Source of the DNA: Cognatishimia sp. SS12
Lineage (GTDB): Bacteria; Pseudomonadota; Alphaproteobacteria; Rhodobacterales; Rhodobacteraceae
DNA length: 64,000 nucleotides
Direction: 5' to 3'
Assembly: GCF_028369055.1 (NCBI RefSeq)
Contig: NZ_JAQNCZ010000002.1
Span: 124,001-188,000, forward strand
The position numbers were made by a program, and so were the translations under genes. The notes under the pieces are model-generated. The model worked only from the letters and a program-made list of their open reading frames with translations, did not search any database and was not told the origin of the DNA. Shown here piece after piece: positions 44,769 through 54,138 of this stretch (the first letter of the stretch is position 1; every line of letters starts with the position of its first letter).

Positions 44769-44786
44769 GCGCCTATGGTCCGCGCC

Positions 44787-45605
44787 ATGCAAAATACACC
44801 CCTCCTGACTGATCGCGACGCCCTTCTCCGCCAGCGCGGCCGCGCCGACCGCGCAAACGGACTGTTCCTGCAGCATGCTGCGGCGGATGATGTGCAGGAT
44901 CGGCTGTCACTGGTTAAGAGGGATTTTACATCCATCGCTATTGTCACTGCCTTTCCCGACGTCTGGCAGGACCGATTTCCACAGGCACACATCGTTGACG
45001 ACCGCGAGGTGCTTGATCTCACCCCCGGTGCGCATGATCTGGTGATCCATGCGCTGTGCCTGCATTGGGCCAATGACCCGGTCGGGCAACTGATCCAATG
45101 TCGGCACGCCTTGCAAAATGACGGGCTGCTGATGGCTGTCAGTTTCGGCGGGCAGACCCTGCATGAGCTGCGTGCCGCGCTCGCGCAGGCCGAAAGCGAA
45201 ATCACTGGCGGCCTCGCGCCGCGCGTGCTGCCGATGGGCGAAATCCGAGATCTGGGGGCCTTGTTGCAACGGGCCGGTCTGGCGCTGCCGGTCGCCGACA
45301 GTGTGCCGCTGACGGTGCACTATGACAGCGCGCTGCATCTGATGCGCGATCTGCGCGCGATGGGGGAAGGCAATGCTTTGGCCGCGCGCCACCGCCGGTT
45401 CTGGCGTCGCGATGTGCTGATGCGCGCCTGCAACCTCTATGCTGAGACCTTTGCAAAAGATGGCCGTATCACCGCAACATTTGAGATGATTTTCCTTGCG
45501 GGGTGGGCCCCTGATGACAGCCAGCCAAAACCGCTGCGCCCCGGTTCAGCCGCGCAGCGCTTAGCAGATGCGCTTGGCACGGCTGAAACCAAACTGCCTG
45601 AATGA
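44787..45605 (+). CDS. SAM-dependent methyltransferase (NDUFAF5/BioC-like)
   Basis: A 272-residue methyltransferase-fold protein resembling mitochondrial NDUFAF5, common next to comF/grxC in alphaproteobacteria. Relevant parts are FLQHAAADDVQDRLSLV at the start and DLVIHALCLHWANDPVGQLIQCRHALQNDGLLMAVSFGG, with the ALQNDG loop. The classic glycine-rich SAM motif I is weak in this group. NDUFAF5 hydroxylates an arginine of complex I; whether the bacterial protein does so is not known. ATG 44787 chosen. Confidence 0.8.
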   Translation: MQNTPLLTDRDALLRQRGRADRANGLFLQHAAADDVQDRLSLVKRDFTSIAIVTAFPDVWQDRFPQAHIVDDREVLDLTPGAHDLVIHALCLHWANDPVGQLIQCRHALQNDGLLMAVSFGGQTLHELRAALAQAESEITGGLAPRVLPMGEIRDLGALLQRAGLALPVADSVPLTVHYDSALHLMRDLRAMGEGNALAARHRRFWRRDVLMRACNLYAETFAKDGRITATFEMIFLAGWAPDDSQPKPLRPGSAAQRLADALGTAETKLPE

Positions 45606-45692
45606 CAGGAAAAATGCCACCTTTCGGGGAATGCCAATTGACCGCGAAGTCGGAAACGCTATCTCAGTAGAAATCAAATTTCAGGAGTGCCC

Positions 45693-46742
45693 ATGCCGGA
45701 TGCCGCAACCCCCGCACATGCCCCGACGGATCACCCCAAGATCGCGCGCGGCAAGACGGGCATTCTGCTCGCAAATCTGGGCACGCCGGATGATTATTCC
45801 TATTGGCCGATGCGCCGCTATCTGAATGAATTCCTGTCCGACAAGCGCGTGATCGATTACCCAGCTTGGAAGTGGCAGCCGCTGCTGCAATTGATCATCC
45901 TCAGCAAGCGACCCTTCAGTTCGGGTAAAGCTTATCAGTCGATTTGGAACCACGATAAGGGCGAAAGCCCTCTGATGACCATCACCAAGGCGCAGACCGC
46001 GAAATTTGCCGAAGCCGCCAAAGCGCGATTTGGCGATACTGTGATGGTCGATTTCTGTATGCGCTATGGCAACCCATCGACCAAATCCAAGGTGCGCGCA
46101 ATGGTCGCCGCAGGCTGCGAACGCATTCTGTTCTTTCCGCTTTATCCGCAGTACGCCGGGGCCACGTCGGCCACCGCAAATGATCAATTCTTTCGCGCGC
46201 TGATGCACGAAACCTGGCAACCCGCCGCCCGGACGATCACGCCTTATTTTGACCACCCCGCCTATATTGAGGCGCTGGCCCAATCGGTGGAACGTGGCTA
46301 TGGCGAGCTGGAAAAGAGGCCGGATATTCTGGTCGTCAGCTATCATGGCATGCCAACGCGCTATCTGATGCAGGGCGATCCCTATCACTGCCAGTGCCAG
46401 AAAACGACGCGGCTGCTGAAAGAACGGCTGGGCTGGACGGATACGGATCTGGTGACGACCTTCCAATCCAAATTCGGCCCGGAAGACTGGCTGCAACCCT
46501 ACACCGTCGAAGAAGTGGCACGACTTGCGGACAGTGGCAAAAAGAATATCGCTGTGATTGCCCCGGCGTTTTCAGCCGATTGCATCGAAACGCTCGAAGA
46601 GATCAACGAAGAAATCAAAGAAAGCTTTGAGCACGCGGGTGGCGAAAGCTTCACCTATATCCCCTGCCTCAACGACGCGGATGCGCATATTCATGCGCTG
46701 ATCGACGTGGCGGCGGAAAACCTGAAAGGCTGGATCGACTGA
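45693..46742 (+). CDS. hemH: Ferrochelatase
   Basis: A 349-residue enzyme that inserts iron into protoporphyrin IX, the final step of heme synthesis. Family features are GILLANLGTPDDYSYWPMRRYLNEFL, the conserved histidine in VVSYHGMPTRYL and the glutamate/DNA block FQSKFGPEDWLQPYT, with VIAPAFSADCIETLEEI. The ATG at 45693 follows AGGAG at a good distance. A bidirectional terminator comes after it. Confidence 0.96.
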   Translation: MPDAATPAHAPTDHPKIARGKTGILLANLGTPDDYSYWPMRRYLNEFLSDKRVIDYPAWKWQPLLQLIILSKRPFSSGKAYQSIWNHDKGESPLMTITKAQTAKFAEAAKARFGDTVMVDFCMRYGNPSTKSKVRAMVAAGCERILFFPLYPQYAGATSATANDQFFRALMHETWQPAARTITPYFDHPAYIEALAQSVERGYGELEKRPDILVVSYHGMPTRYLMQGDPYHCQCQKTTRLLKERLGWTDTDLVTTFQSKFGPEDWLQPYTVEEVARLADSGKKNIAVIAPAFSADCIETLEEINEEIKESFEHAGGESFTYIPCLNDADAHIHALIDVAAENLKGWID

Positions 46743-46784
46743 CGCGCCTGCGCCGCGGTCATTTGTCATCCGTAAGAGCCAAAC

Positions 46785-46821
46785 AAAAAAGGGTGCCGCA
46801 AACGCGGCACCCTTCTTTTTT
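46785..46821. terminator. Bidirectional terminator between hemH and the 59-residue gene
   Basis: GGGTGCCGC and GCGGCACCC form a perfect nine-base stem with a four-base loop, flanked by six A on the left and a T-rich run on the right. It can end hemH from the plus side and the small gene from the minus side. Confidence 0.88.
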
Positions 46822-46857
46822 CCTACCGTGGAAGGCAACCTTCCACTTCAGGTGTTC

Positions 46858-47037
46858 TTAGTCTGCAACAGCCGCTGCAACAACAGCGATCAGCAGCAGA
46901 GGAACGATGAAGTTAGAAGAAGAAGACGCTGCTTCTTCCATAACAACTGGTGCTTCGATGACTGGGTCCGCCATGGAACCAGCGAAAGCGGTGGAAGCAG
47001 CGGCGGTCAGAGCAGCTGCAAGAACGAGTTTTTTCAT
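46858..47037 (-). CDS. 59-residue exported small protein
   Basis: A 59-codon frame starting at ATG 47037 with a strong GGAGG site. A signal peptide (MKKLVLAAALTAAASTAFA) is followed by a short acidic region (PVIEAPVVMEEAASSSS) and a C-terminal hydrophobic helix (NFIVPLLLIAVVAAAVAD), so the protein probably spans or anchors in the membrane. Similar serine-patch plus C-terminal helix proteins occur in Rhodobacteraceae near hemH, as I recall, and are sometimes mislabelled ferrochelatase. Function unknown. Confidence 0.75.
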   Translation of the reverse strand: MKKLVLAAALTAAASTAFAGSMADPVIEAPVVMEEAASSSSNFIVPLLLIAVVAAAVAD

Positions 47038-47183
47038 AGTAACCTCCAAGAAATTCGCTTGCATCACAAGACATTGCGACGTCAAGCACCCAAGACTTAC
47101 CTCGTAGTTAAGGTGTAAACAGCATTGGGGTAGATTTGCAAACCCAATCGCGTGATCACATAGGCGTCAACGCCCTTTTGTCG

Positions 47184-47786
47184 TCAAATTAGCAACACTT
47201 GTGTGCCAACCTTCGCCAAGTTGAACAGCTCCGCGATGTGTTCATTGTAGAGTCCGACACAACCGTTGGAAGAACGGCGCCCAATTTTGCGCGTGTCGTG
47301 GGTGCCGTGAATACGGTAATACGTCCAGCTCAGGTAAAGTGCGTGTGTTCCCAATGGGTTATCAGGACCCGGCCCGACAAATTCAGGCCATTCAGGGTTG
47401 CGTTTGCGCATCGCGGGCGTTGGACGCCAGCTGGGGCCTTCGACCTTGCGGATCACGCTGGTGCGGCCGCGCCGGGTCAAATCTTCGGTCAATGGCACTG
47501 AGGACGGGTAAAGTTTATAGGTTTGACCATCGTCAGACCAGTAATGCAGCGCCCGGCTGGTGATATCCACCAGAATCGCCCCGTTGGTCAGATTATCAAA
47601 ATAGGGCTCCCAACGCATCGTGCGGAAACTAGACGTGTTGCGGCGCACGGATTCTGTCAGGTCACGCTCAACCTCTGTGGTTGAGGAATCATTCACGTCC
47701 TGCGCCAGGGCAGGCGCGCTTACAAACGCAGCGCCGGTTGCCAAAAAGGCACGGCGCCCTAGTTGGGTCTTTAACTTATCACTCAT
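47184..47786 (-). CDS. L,D-transpeptidase (YkuD) with Tat signal
   Basis: A 200-residue exported enzyme of the ErfK/YbiS family that forms 3-3 peptidoglycan cross-links or attaches proteins to the wall. A twin-arginine signal (GRRAFLATGAAFVSAPALA) leads the protein. The catalytic Cys176 and His160 are in YYRIHGTHD and RSSNGCVGLYNEHI. It is one of two such enzymes around the CAP-domain lipoprotein gene, in a small cell-wall cluster. It lies upstream of the 59-residue gene on the same strand. Confidence 0.93.
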   Translation of the reverse strand: MSDKLKTQLGRRAFLATGAAFVSAPALAQDVNDSSTTEVERDLTESVRRNTSSFRTMRWEPYFDNLTNGAILVDITSRALHYWSDDGQTYKLYPSSVPLTEDLTRRGRTSVIRKVEGPSWRPTPAMRKRNPEWPEFVGPGPDNPLGTHALYLSWTYYRIHGTHDTRKIGRRSSNGCVGLYNEHIAELFNLAKVGTQVLLI

Positions 47787-47966
47787 GGTCTTTGCCTCTG
47801 TCCTCGCGGATACGCGGTGTTGCGCATAATTTATGGCGTCAAAGCCTCAGTCGCAAATCAAACCAGCGTCATTTGGCCGATCTCACAGAGATGTGGGCTT
47901 TTATCGCACAACGGCAAGCGCTATTTGGGTGTGAATGAACAAAATGAACGAGGGAAGGACCAGAAA

Positions 47967-48521
47967 ATGCGCATTATTGCTGCTTTGATGGTGATGCTAA
48001 TGACGGTCGCGGCCTGTACATCGACGGTTTCGAACCCGCCGATTGGTGCTGACGGTAAACCCCTTCCCCGGCTGTATCGGATTCGGGCGGCAGATACGTC
48101 AAAAATCCAGTTCCGCATGCTTGATTCGGTGAATGCGCTGCGCGGCGCCTCTGGGCTGGCGCAGGTCGAGTTGGACAAGAACCTGGTCGCCGCTGCCGCC
48201 ACCCATTCGCGCGACATGTCGATCCAGAACCGCCCATGGCATTTCGGCTCCGACGGTTCGTCCCCGATCGACCGAGTGGCACGCGCTGGTTACACAGGGC
48301 AGCTGGTGGGCGAAACGATTTCGGAAACCTACGAGACCGAGCTTGAGACCCTGGGCGCATGGATGGAACAACCCGGCCAGCGCGATGTCATTATGGACCC
48401 GACGGCGCGCGACATGGGATTTGCCTGGTATCAGGAAAGCAATGGCAAGATCTGGTGGACGCTTGTAATGGGGCGTCCCGCCGTCACGGCCACCGATGAT
48501 CTGTTTTCAGAGCTGCAATAA
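47967..48521 (+). CDS. CAP-domain (SCP/PR-1) lipoprotein
   Basis: A 184-residue exported lipoprotein; lipobox VAAC with lipid-anchored Cys17. The CAP domain follows (about 50-180), with MLDSVNALRGASGLAQVELDKNLVAAAATHSRDMS and, near the end, GFAWYQESNGKIWWTLVMG. Bacterial CAP proteins are envelope proteins of varied or unknown function. It is divergent from the L,D-transpeptidase at 47786, and a second L,D-transpeptidase converges on it. ATG 47967 is chosen for its AAGGA site and signal peptide. Confidence 0.87.
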   Translation: MRIIAALMVMLMTVAACTSTVSNPPIGADGKPLPRLYRIRAADTSKIQFRMLDSVNALRGASGLAQVELDKNLVAAAATHSRDMSIQNRPWHFGSDGSSPIDRVARAGYTGQLVGETISETYETELETLGAWMEQPGQRDVIMDPTARDMGFAWYQESNGKIWWTLVMGRPAVTATDDLFSELQ

Positions 48522-48524
48522 CCG

Positions 48525-49016
48525 CTATTTGTAGATCGAGATCGGCGTGCCGTCGCGCACCATGCTGTAAACTTCGCGCATTTCCTCATTGGTAATCGCG
48601 ATGCAGCCTGCGGTCCAATCCACACCTGCGTTGCGGTATTTCGTCGGGCGACCGTGGATGAAAATATCACCCCCGGGGCTGAACCCGTTGCGCGCGGCAT
48701 AGTCCGTGTCAGCCTGGTTGGGATAGGAAATGCCAATCGACAGGTAAAACTGGCTATTCGGGTTGCGGCGATCAATCGTGTATTCGCCCTCGGGCGTGCG
48801 CCCGTCGCCTTCGCGCTGTTTGTGCCCCTGCGGCGCAAAGCCCAGACCCACGTCATATTGCCGGAGCGCGACATCGCCGTGCATCAGATACATCTTGCGA
48901 TCTTCCTTAAAGATCAGGATGCGCGTGACCTCGGGCCCATTGTATTTCGGGAATTTCGGATCGCCGCAGGCCGACAGGCCCAGTACGGCGACCAACATCA
49001 GAACGATTAATCGCAT
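48525..49016 (-). CDS. L,D-transpeptidase (YkuD) lipoprotein
   Basis: A 163-residue lipoprotein (lipobox LSAC, Cys17) with a YkuD domain. The catalytic residues are His121 in DIFIHGRP and Cys138 in DWTAGCIAI. It likely modifies peptidoglycan cross-links from an anchored position. It converges on the CAP gene, with a three-base gap between the stops, and shares the cell-wall theme of this cluster with the Tat-exported enzyme at 47184. Confidence 0.93.
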   Translation of the reverse strand: MRLIVLMLVAVLGLSACGDPKFPKYNGPEVTRILIFKEDRKMYLMHGDVALRQYDVGLGFAPQGHKQREGDGRTPEGEYTIDRRNPNSQFYLSIGISYPNQADTDYAARNGFSPGGDIFIHGRPTKYRNAGVDWTAGCIAITNEEMREVYSMVRDGTPISIYK

Positions 49017-49096
49017 TTTTTTCTCTTTGACTGCTCAGAGGTAAAATACCATGTGCAGGCGCATTCGCCCAGCGCCTTGCAAGCGCACTGGGAACA

Positions 49097-50317
49097 TTAG
49101 CTCTTGGCGCGCGAAAACTTGCCAACCACCTCGATATGGCTCGACCAGCGGAACTGATCGACCACCTGCACCCAGTCAAGCTGATAGCCCCCTGCCAACA
49201 GGATCGCGGCATCGCGTGCAAACGTGACGGGATTGCAGGACACAAAGGCAACCAGCGGCACATCTGAACGTGCCAATTCGCGGCACTGCGCTTCGGCCCC
49301 GGCGCGCGGCGGGTCAATCACCACAGCCTCATATTTCAGATCTGAGGCGATTACCGGGTTTCGAAATAGATCGCGCGGCTCGGTCGTCACTTTCTTGAGG
49401 CCCGGCGCCTTGCGCCAGCCAGCATCAAGCGCCGCCATCATCTGTTTGTCGCCCTCAATCGCATGCACCTCTGCCTCGCTCGCAAGCGGCAGAGAAAACG
49501 TGCCACAGCCAGCAAAGAGATCAATGATCGACCGCGCGCCTGCGACAATCTCGGCGACCGCCGACAGCAATGCCGATTCGCCCTGCGGGGTCGCTTGCAA
49601 AAATGCCCCGGCGGGCGGCGTGACCTTGGCCGGGCCAAATTGTTGATATGGCGGTGCCACGGTGGCGATTACCTCGCCATTCCAGGCCAATCGCGCCAGG
49701 CCCAGTTTTTGGGCTTCTTGCCCCAGCGCGGCTTCAAGGGGTCCGTCAAGCGCGTGGCCGCCCGTGGCCGCAATATCCAACCCTTCGGGCGAGAGCGTCG
49801 CCGTGACACTCAGCGTGGCTTTGCGTGATGCGCCGATCTGCGCCAGCACCTCGGCCACCTTCAGGGCGGGTATCAGCGCGGGATCAAGCAATTGACAGTC
49901 GGGGATTTCGACAATGACGTCGCTCGCGCGTTGGTGAAACCCGGCCATCGCGCCCTTTTTCGTGCGACGGGCCGAAATCACGGCGCGCCGCCGGCTTTGC
50001 GCGGGCGAGGTTTCGATCGCGCGCATCGGCGCCGCGATCCCCTGCGCCTGCAAGGCCTGGCGCACGACGTCAATCTTCCAATCGGCCACAAAGGCATCAC
50101 TGGCATGCTGAAGGCTACAGCCGCCGCAGCTTTTGTAATGGCGACAGGGCGGCTTTACCCGGTTCTCAGAGGGCGTGATGATCCGAACATTGGTGAGCAT
50201 GTCCCCCTCAAGATCACCGCTGACGACCTCGCCTGGTAGGCTGCGCGGTGCATAAACCGGCCCCGCGGCGATACCATCGCCATGATGCCCCAATCGTAGG
50301 ATCTGATGTTCTGTCAT
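49097..50317 (-). CDS. Class I SAM-dependent RNA methyltransferase (TrmA/RlmD/RumA family)
   Basis: A 406-residue uracil-5 RNA methyltransferase. An N-terminal TRAM-like region is followed by a 4Fe-4S cysteine cluster (Cys58, 64 and 67 in CRHYKSCGGCSLQH and another near EIPDC), the SAM-binding motif IIDLFAGCGTFSLPLA, and the catalytic cysteine in VSCNPVTFARD. The iron-sulfur site favours RlmC/RlmD (23S rRNA) over TrmA. The exact target base is not proven. It lies in front of the ABC exporter gene on the same strand. Confidence 0.92.
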   Translation of the reverse strand: MTEHQILRLGHHGDGIAAGPVYAPRSLPGEVVSGDLEGDMLTNVRIITPSENRVKPPCRHYKSCGGCSLQHASDAFVADWKIDVVRQALQAQGIAAPMRAIETSPAQSRRRAVISARRTKKGAMAGFHQRASDVIVEIPDCQLLDPALIPALKVAEVLAQIGASRKATLSVTATLSPEGLDIAATGGHALDGPLEAALGQEAQKLGLARLAWNGEVIATVAPPYQQFGPAKVTPPAGAFLQATPQGESALLSAVAEIVAGARSIIDLFAGCGTFSLPLASEAEVHAIEGDKQMMAALDAGWRKAPGLKKVTTEPRDLFRNPVIASDLKYEAVVIDPPRAGAEAQCRELARSDVPLVAFVSCNPVTFARDAAILLAGGYQLDWVQVVDQFRWSSHIEVVGKFSRAKS

Positions 50318-50363
50318 ACGCGCGGCTTAGCCTGCGCGGCCATGCAAGGGAAGCCCCCCGCGC

Positions 50364-52205
50364 CTATTCCGCGGCATCCGCTTGCAGAAATCCACCGGAT
50401 TGACGCTCCCAAAACGTGGCGTATAGCCCGCCGCGCGTCAGCAGATCGCGGTGGCTGCCCTCTTCGACAATCCGGCCTGCGTCCATCACTAGAATGCGAT
50501 CCATCTGCGCGATGGTCGACAGGCGGTGGGCAATCGCAATCACGGTTTTGCCCTGCATCATGCCATAAAGCGTCTCTTGAATGGCGGCTTCGACTTCGCT
50601 GTCCAGGGCCGATGTCGCCTCATCCAGCAACAGGATCGGTGCGTCTTTCAGGATCACCCGTGCCAGCGTAATGCGCTGCCGCTGCCCGCCGGACAATTTC
50701 ACACCGCGCTCGCCGACATGGGCGTCATAGCCCTTACGCCCTTCGGGGTCTTGCAGATCAAGGATGAAGTCATGCGCCTCTGCCCGTTTGGCGGCGCTGA
50801 TCATCGCCGCTTCGGTGACATCGCGGCGGCCATAGCAAATATTGTCGCGCACCGAACGATGCAGCAGCGCGCTGTCCTGCTGCACCATACCAATCTGGGC
50901 GCGCAGGCTGTCTTGCGTCACGGCTTTCACCTCTTGGCCGTCAAACAGAATTTCGCCTTTTTCAGAGTCATAAAACCGCAAAAGCAGCTTGATTAGGGTG
51001 GATTTTCCCGCGCCAGACCGCCCCACCAAGCCAATTTTTTCACCGGGCTGAACGGTCAGGGTCACGTCATCCAGCCCGCCGGATTTGCGCCCATAATGAT
51101 GGCTCAGGCCGCGCACGTCGATCTGGCCCGCGGACAGGTCCAGCGGCGCGGCATCAGGCGCATCCAGCAAATCAATCGGCTGCGCGATGGTTTCCATGCC
51201 TTCGGCCACAACCCCAAGCTCGCGGAAAAACGTGGTCAGCGCCCACATGATCCAGCTGGTCATGGCATTCAAACGCAGCGTCAGCGCGGTGGCGGCCGCG
51301 ACAATCCCAACGGTTGCGCTGCCCTGCATCCACAGCGCAATGCCCCAGCCGACCACGCCGAGAATCAGCAGCCCATTCAACGCCACCAGCGCCACATCCA
51401 TGACCGTGTAGATGCGCATTTCGCGCTGCAACGTGCGGCGCGTGCGCTCAATCCCTTCTTTGGCATAGGCCAGCTCATCCGAATCCTGCGCAAAGAGTTT
51501 GACCGAATGGATATTGGTATAGGCGTCCACCACCCGCCCCGTCACCTCGGAGCGCGCGTCCGAAGACGCTTTGGAGGCCGGGCCAACGCGCCGCACCGTC
51601 CAGCGCACCAAAGCCGCAAACATCAGCGACCAAATTGCCAACGGCAGCAGCAAGCGCGGGTCCGCCTGCGCCAGCAACCAGCCCGCGCCGATCAGATAAG
51701 CCAAGGCAAACGTCAAGGCATCGAATACGTGAAACACGGCCTCCCCCGCGGCGGGCGGGGTCTGCATGATCCGGTTGGCAATGCGCCCGGCAAAGTCGTT
51801 TTCAAACCAGCCCACCGACTGGCGCAGCACATGTTTATGCGCCCGCCAGCGGATCAACGTGCCGAAATTTGGCACAATGCTATTGTTCAGGATTAGCACA
51901 TCCAGCGCCTGAACAATCGGTCGCAACAGCACCACAAACACCGCCGCGAGGATCAGCTCTGTGCGATGGGCCTGCCAAACGGTTGCCGGATCACCGCTGA
52001 GCAGATCGACAAGACGTCCCATGTAAAAGATCAGCCCAATCTCGATCACCGCGACCACAACGGACATGATCGCCGCGGCCCAAAACACGGATTTGAAGGG
52101 CTCAGAATACCCCCGCATGAAGGGCCAAAGCTTCTGCGGCGGCCGATCCGTTTCCGGATAGTCACAATAGGGGTCAACACGGGTTTCAAAGAATTTGAAC
52201 AGCAT
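50364..52205 (-). CDS. ABC exporter (fused membrane and ATPase domains)
   Basis: A 613-residue half-transporter of the ABCB/MsbA-like type: a six-helix membrane domain (for example FWAAAIMSVVVAVIEIGLIFYMG) followed by an ATPase domain with Walker A GLVGRSGAGKS, signature LSGGQRQRITLARV, Walker B ILLLDEATSALD and a histidine loop AIAHRLSTI. As a homodimer it would export lipids or drugs. The substrate is unknown; MsbA-type lipid flipping is one option. ATG 52205 gives the normal N-terminus. Confidence 0.9.
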   Translation of the reverse strand: MLFKFFETRVDPYCDYPETDRPPQKLWPFMRGYSEPFKSVFWAAAIMSVVVAVIEIGLIFYMGRLVDLLSGDPATVWQAHRTELILAAVFVVLLRPIVQALDVLILNNSIVPNFGTLIRWRAHKHVLRQSVGWFENDFAGRIANRIMQTPPAAGEAVFHVFDALTFALAYLIGAGWLLAQADPRLLLPLAIWSLMFAALVRWTVRRVGPASKASSDARSEVTGRVVDAYTNIHSVKLFAQDSDELAYAKEGIERTRRTLQREMRIYTVMDVALVALNGLLILGVVGWGIALWMQGSATVGIVAAATALTLRLNAMTSWIMWALTTFFRELGVVAEGMETIAQPIDLLDAPDAAPLDLSAGQIDVRGLSHHYGRKSGGLDDVTLTVQPGEKIGLVGRSGAGKSTLIKLLLRFYDSEKGEILFDGQEVKAVTQDSLRAQIGMVQQDSALLHRSVRDNICYGRRDVTEAAMISAAKRAEAHDFILDLQDPEGRKGYDAHVGERGVKLSGGQRQRITLARVILKDAPILLLDEATSALDSEVEAAIQETLYGMMQGKTVIAIAHRLSTIAQMDRILVMDAGRIVEEGSHRDLLTRGGLYATFWERQSGGFLQADAAE

Positions 52206-52396
52206 GAAAGGATCACTCAGAACAGAAAAATGCGCATGGCTTATGGATCTCGCGGCAACGAACGGGGGTGGTCTTGCCAACAATAAGACGCAGGGTCAGA
52301 TGAGAATGTCTTGCCGATCCATTAAGTGCACTCCTTCATGCATGGCCAAAGCGTGGCCGAAGGGCTGCCTTCTGTCAATGTTTTTGCAATCCGTGC

Positions 52397-53545
52397 TTAT
52401 TTCAGCAGATCATCCGCGCTCAGGCGAAAGTCGGATGCGATCCATTGCTGTTCCAATCTGCGCAGCTCCTGGCCCAGCGCCGCGCCCTGAAACCGGGGCA
52501 TCAGATCGGCTGCGGCAACCGGGAAATGTGCATCTGCGCCGCGCACAGCGTCTTGCTGAAACCCCGCATGCAGAGGTGTTTCCAGCAACGCAGCGCGCAG
52601 TAACAGCGCCTGCTGCGCGGCAGCTGCGCCAATCCGGTAGCCAAGCTCTGATGCGGGTCGCAGCCCGGTGGCGGCACCGCGCAGCTCCTCCAGTTTGGCC
52701 GTCTGTTTTTTGGACAGGCGCAGATCCTCAGCCGCACCCATCCCGCCCAGCGCCGCAAGCCGGGTGAGCGCATCCGAAGGCAGGCCGCTTATCGCCTCTA
52801 GATGCACCAGCGAAGCAAGGGACTTATCATCAGACCCTGGCAGGATCACCGGCAAAACACCCGTTTGGCGCATGGTGGCCAGTGCTGGAGCGGGATCAGC
52901 CGCAGCAAGCAGCTTCAGCAATTCTGCGCCAATGCGCTCCTTAGAAAGCGTCTCTAATCCAGCTGAATGTGCCGCAATTGCCGCCAATGCCTCCGGGTCC
53001 ATTCCGGCGCTAGGGTCGCCATACCAGGCATGAAACCGGAAATAGCGCAGAATGCGCAGGTAATCCTCGCGAATGCGGTCTTCGGCATCATCAATGAACC
53101 GCAATCGCCGTGCCCTGAGATCCGCCAGCCCGCCCAGCGGGTCGACCACGGTGCCATCCGCCTGCGCGTAAAGCGCGTTCATAGTGAAATCGCGGCGGCG
53201 CGCATCCTCTGCGACGTCCGTCGCAAAGGCCACCACCGCACGGCGCCCGTCAGTTTCGACATCTTTGCGAAAAGTCGTGATTTCATGCGGGATGTTGTCG
53301 ATCACCACAGTGACCGTGCCATGATCAATTCCCGTCGGTATGGCACGCAGCCCGGCCGCTTTGGCCAGTTTCAAAACCACATCTGGGCGCGCATCGGTGG
53401 CAATGTCGATGTCAGATACCGGCGCCCCGAGCAGCGCATTGCGCACACATCCCCCCACCAGAAGCGCCTGATACCCCGCCTCTGTCAACATGGCGCAAGC
53501 TGTTTGGGTGGCGGCACGTGTCAGCCATGGGCCTACAACTTTCAT
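52397..53545 (-). CDS. CCA tRNA nucleotidyltransferase/poly(A) polymerase family
   Basis: A 382-residue class II nucleotidyltransferase. GG followed by the metal-binding DID (45-47, in GAPVSDIDIATDARP) is the catalytic motif; the arginine-rich LRARRLRFIDDAEDRIREDYLRILRYFRFHAW is the conserved RNA-binding block. The family includes tRNA CCA-adding enzymes and poly(A) polymerase I; in alphaproteobacteria the CCA-adding role is common. It overlaps the upstream NUDIX gene by four bases (ATGA). Confidence 0.93.
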   Translation of the reverse strand: MKVVGPWLTRAATQTACAMLTEAGYQALLVGGCVRNALLGAPVSDIDIATDARPDVVLKLAKAAGLRAIPTGIDHGTVTVVIDNIPHEITTFRKDVETDGRRAVVAFATDVAEDARRRDFTMNALYAQADGTVVDPLGGLADLRARRLRFIDDAEDRIREDYLRILRYFRFHAWYGDPSAGMDPEALAAIAAHSAGLETLSKERIGAELLKLLAAADPAPALATMRQTGVLPVILPGSDDKSLASLVHLEAISGLPSDALTRLAALGGMGAAEDLRLSKKQTAKLEELRGAATGLRPASELGYRIGAAAAQQALLLRAALLETPLHAGFQQDAVRGADAHFPVAAADLMPRFQGAALGQELRRLEQQWIASDFRLSADDLLK

Positions 53546-54138
53546 GGTGCCAAATGCTCCGCCAGATTAAACAGCATACGGGCGGTCGCCCCCCAAATGT
53601 AATAGGGGCCGAAGGGCACGGTGTAATAGCGCCGCATCTGGCCGCGCCAATAGCGCCCCTCAATCGAAAACCGCGCCCTGTCGGTGACATGGGCAAGCGG
53701 CACGCAAAAGACTTCTTCGACCTCGCCGGGCTCGGGGCGCATGGCAAACGGCGTCTGGATCAGCCCGACCGTGGGCGTGACAACAAACCCGGTCACGGTT
53801 TCATGACAGGGCAGTTGGCCAAGAATGCGCACATGATCAGGTGGAAGGCCGATTTCTTCCTGCGCCTCGCGCAGGGCCGCCGCCGTCACGTCAGTATCCC
53901 CCTCATCCTGCTTGCCACCGGGAAAGGCGATCTGGCCCGGATGATGTTTGAGGTGCGAGCTGCGCTTCGTCAGGATCACCTGCGCGGTGCCGTCAATGAT
54001 CTGAACAGGCACCAAGACGCCCGCCGGGCGCAGTTTGCGTCCAGCAGGTAGAGTGACCGCAGGGGTCAGATCAAAATCAGAGGACGCCACCCGCGCGCGA
54101 TCGATCGCGTTTTGCAGTGCCGTCATCTGATCTGTCAT
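53542..54138 (-). CDS. NUDIX hydrolase, CoA pyrophosphatase type (NudL)
   Basis: A 198-residue NUDIX enzyme with the CoAse box GGKQDEGDTDVTAAALREAQEEIG and the CoA-pyrophosphatase lead-in LKHHPGQIAFPGG, which fits hydrolysis of CoA or its oxidised forms. It overlaps the Hsp33 stop (ATGA) and the CCA gene start, so the three genes form an operon. Confidence 0.9.
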   Translation of the reverse strand: MTDQMTALQNAIDRARVASSDFDLTPAVTLPAGRKLRPAGVLVPVQIIDGTAQVILTKRSSHLKHHPGQIAFPGGKQDEGDTDVTAAALREAQEEIGLPPDHVRILGQLPCHETVTGFVVTPTVGLIQTPFAMRPEPGEVEEVFCVPLAHVTDRARFSIEGRYWRGQMRRYYTVPFGPYYIWGATARMLFNLAEHLAP

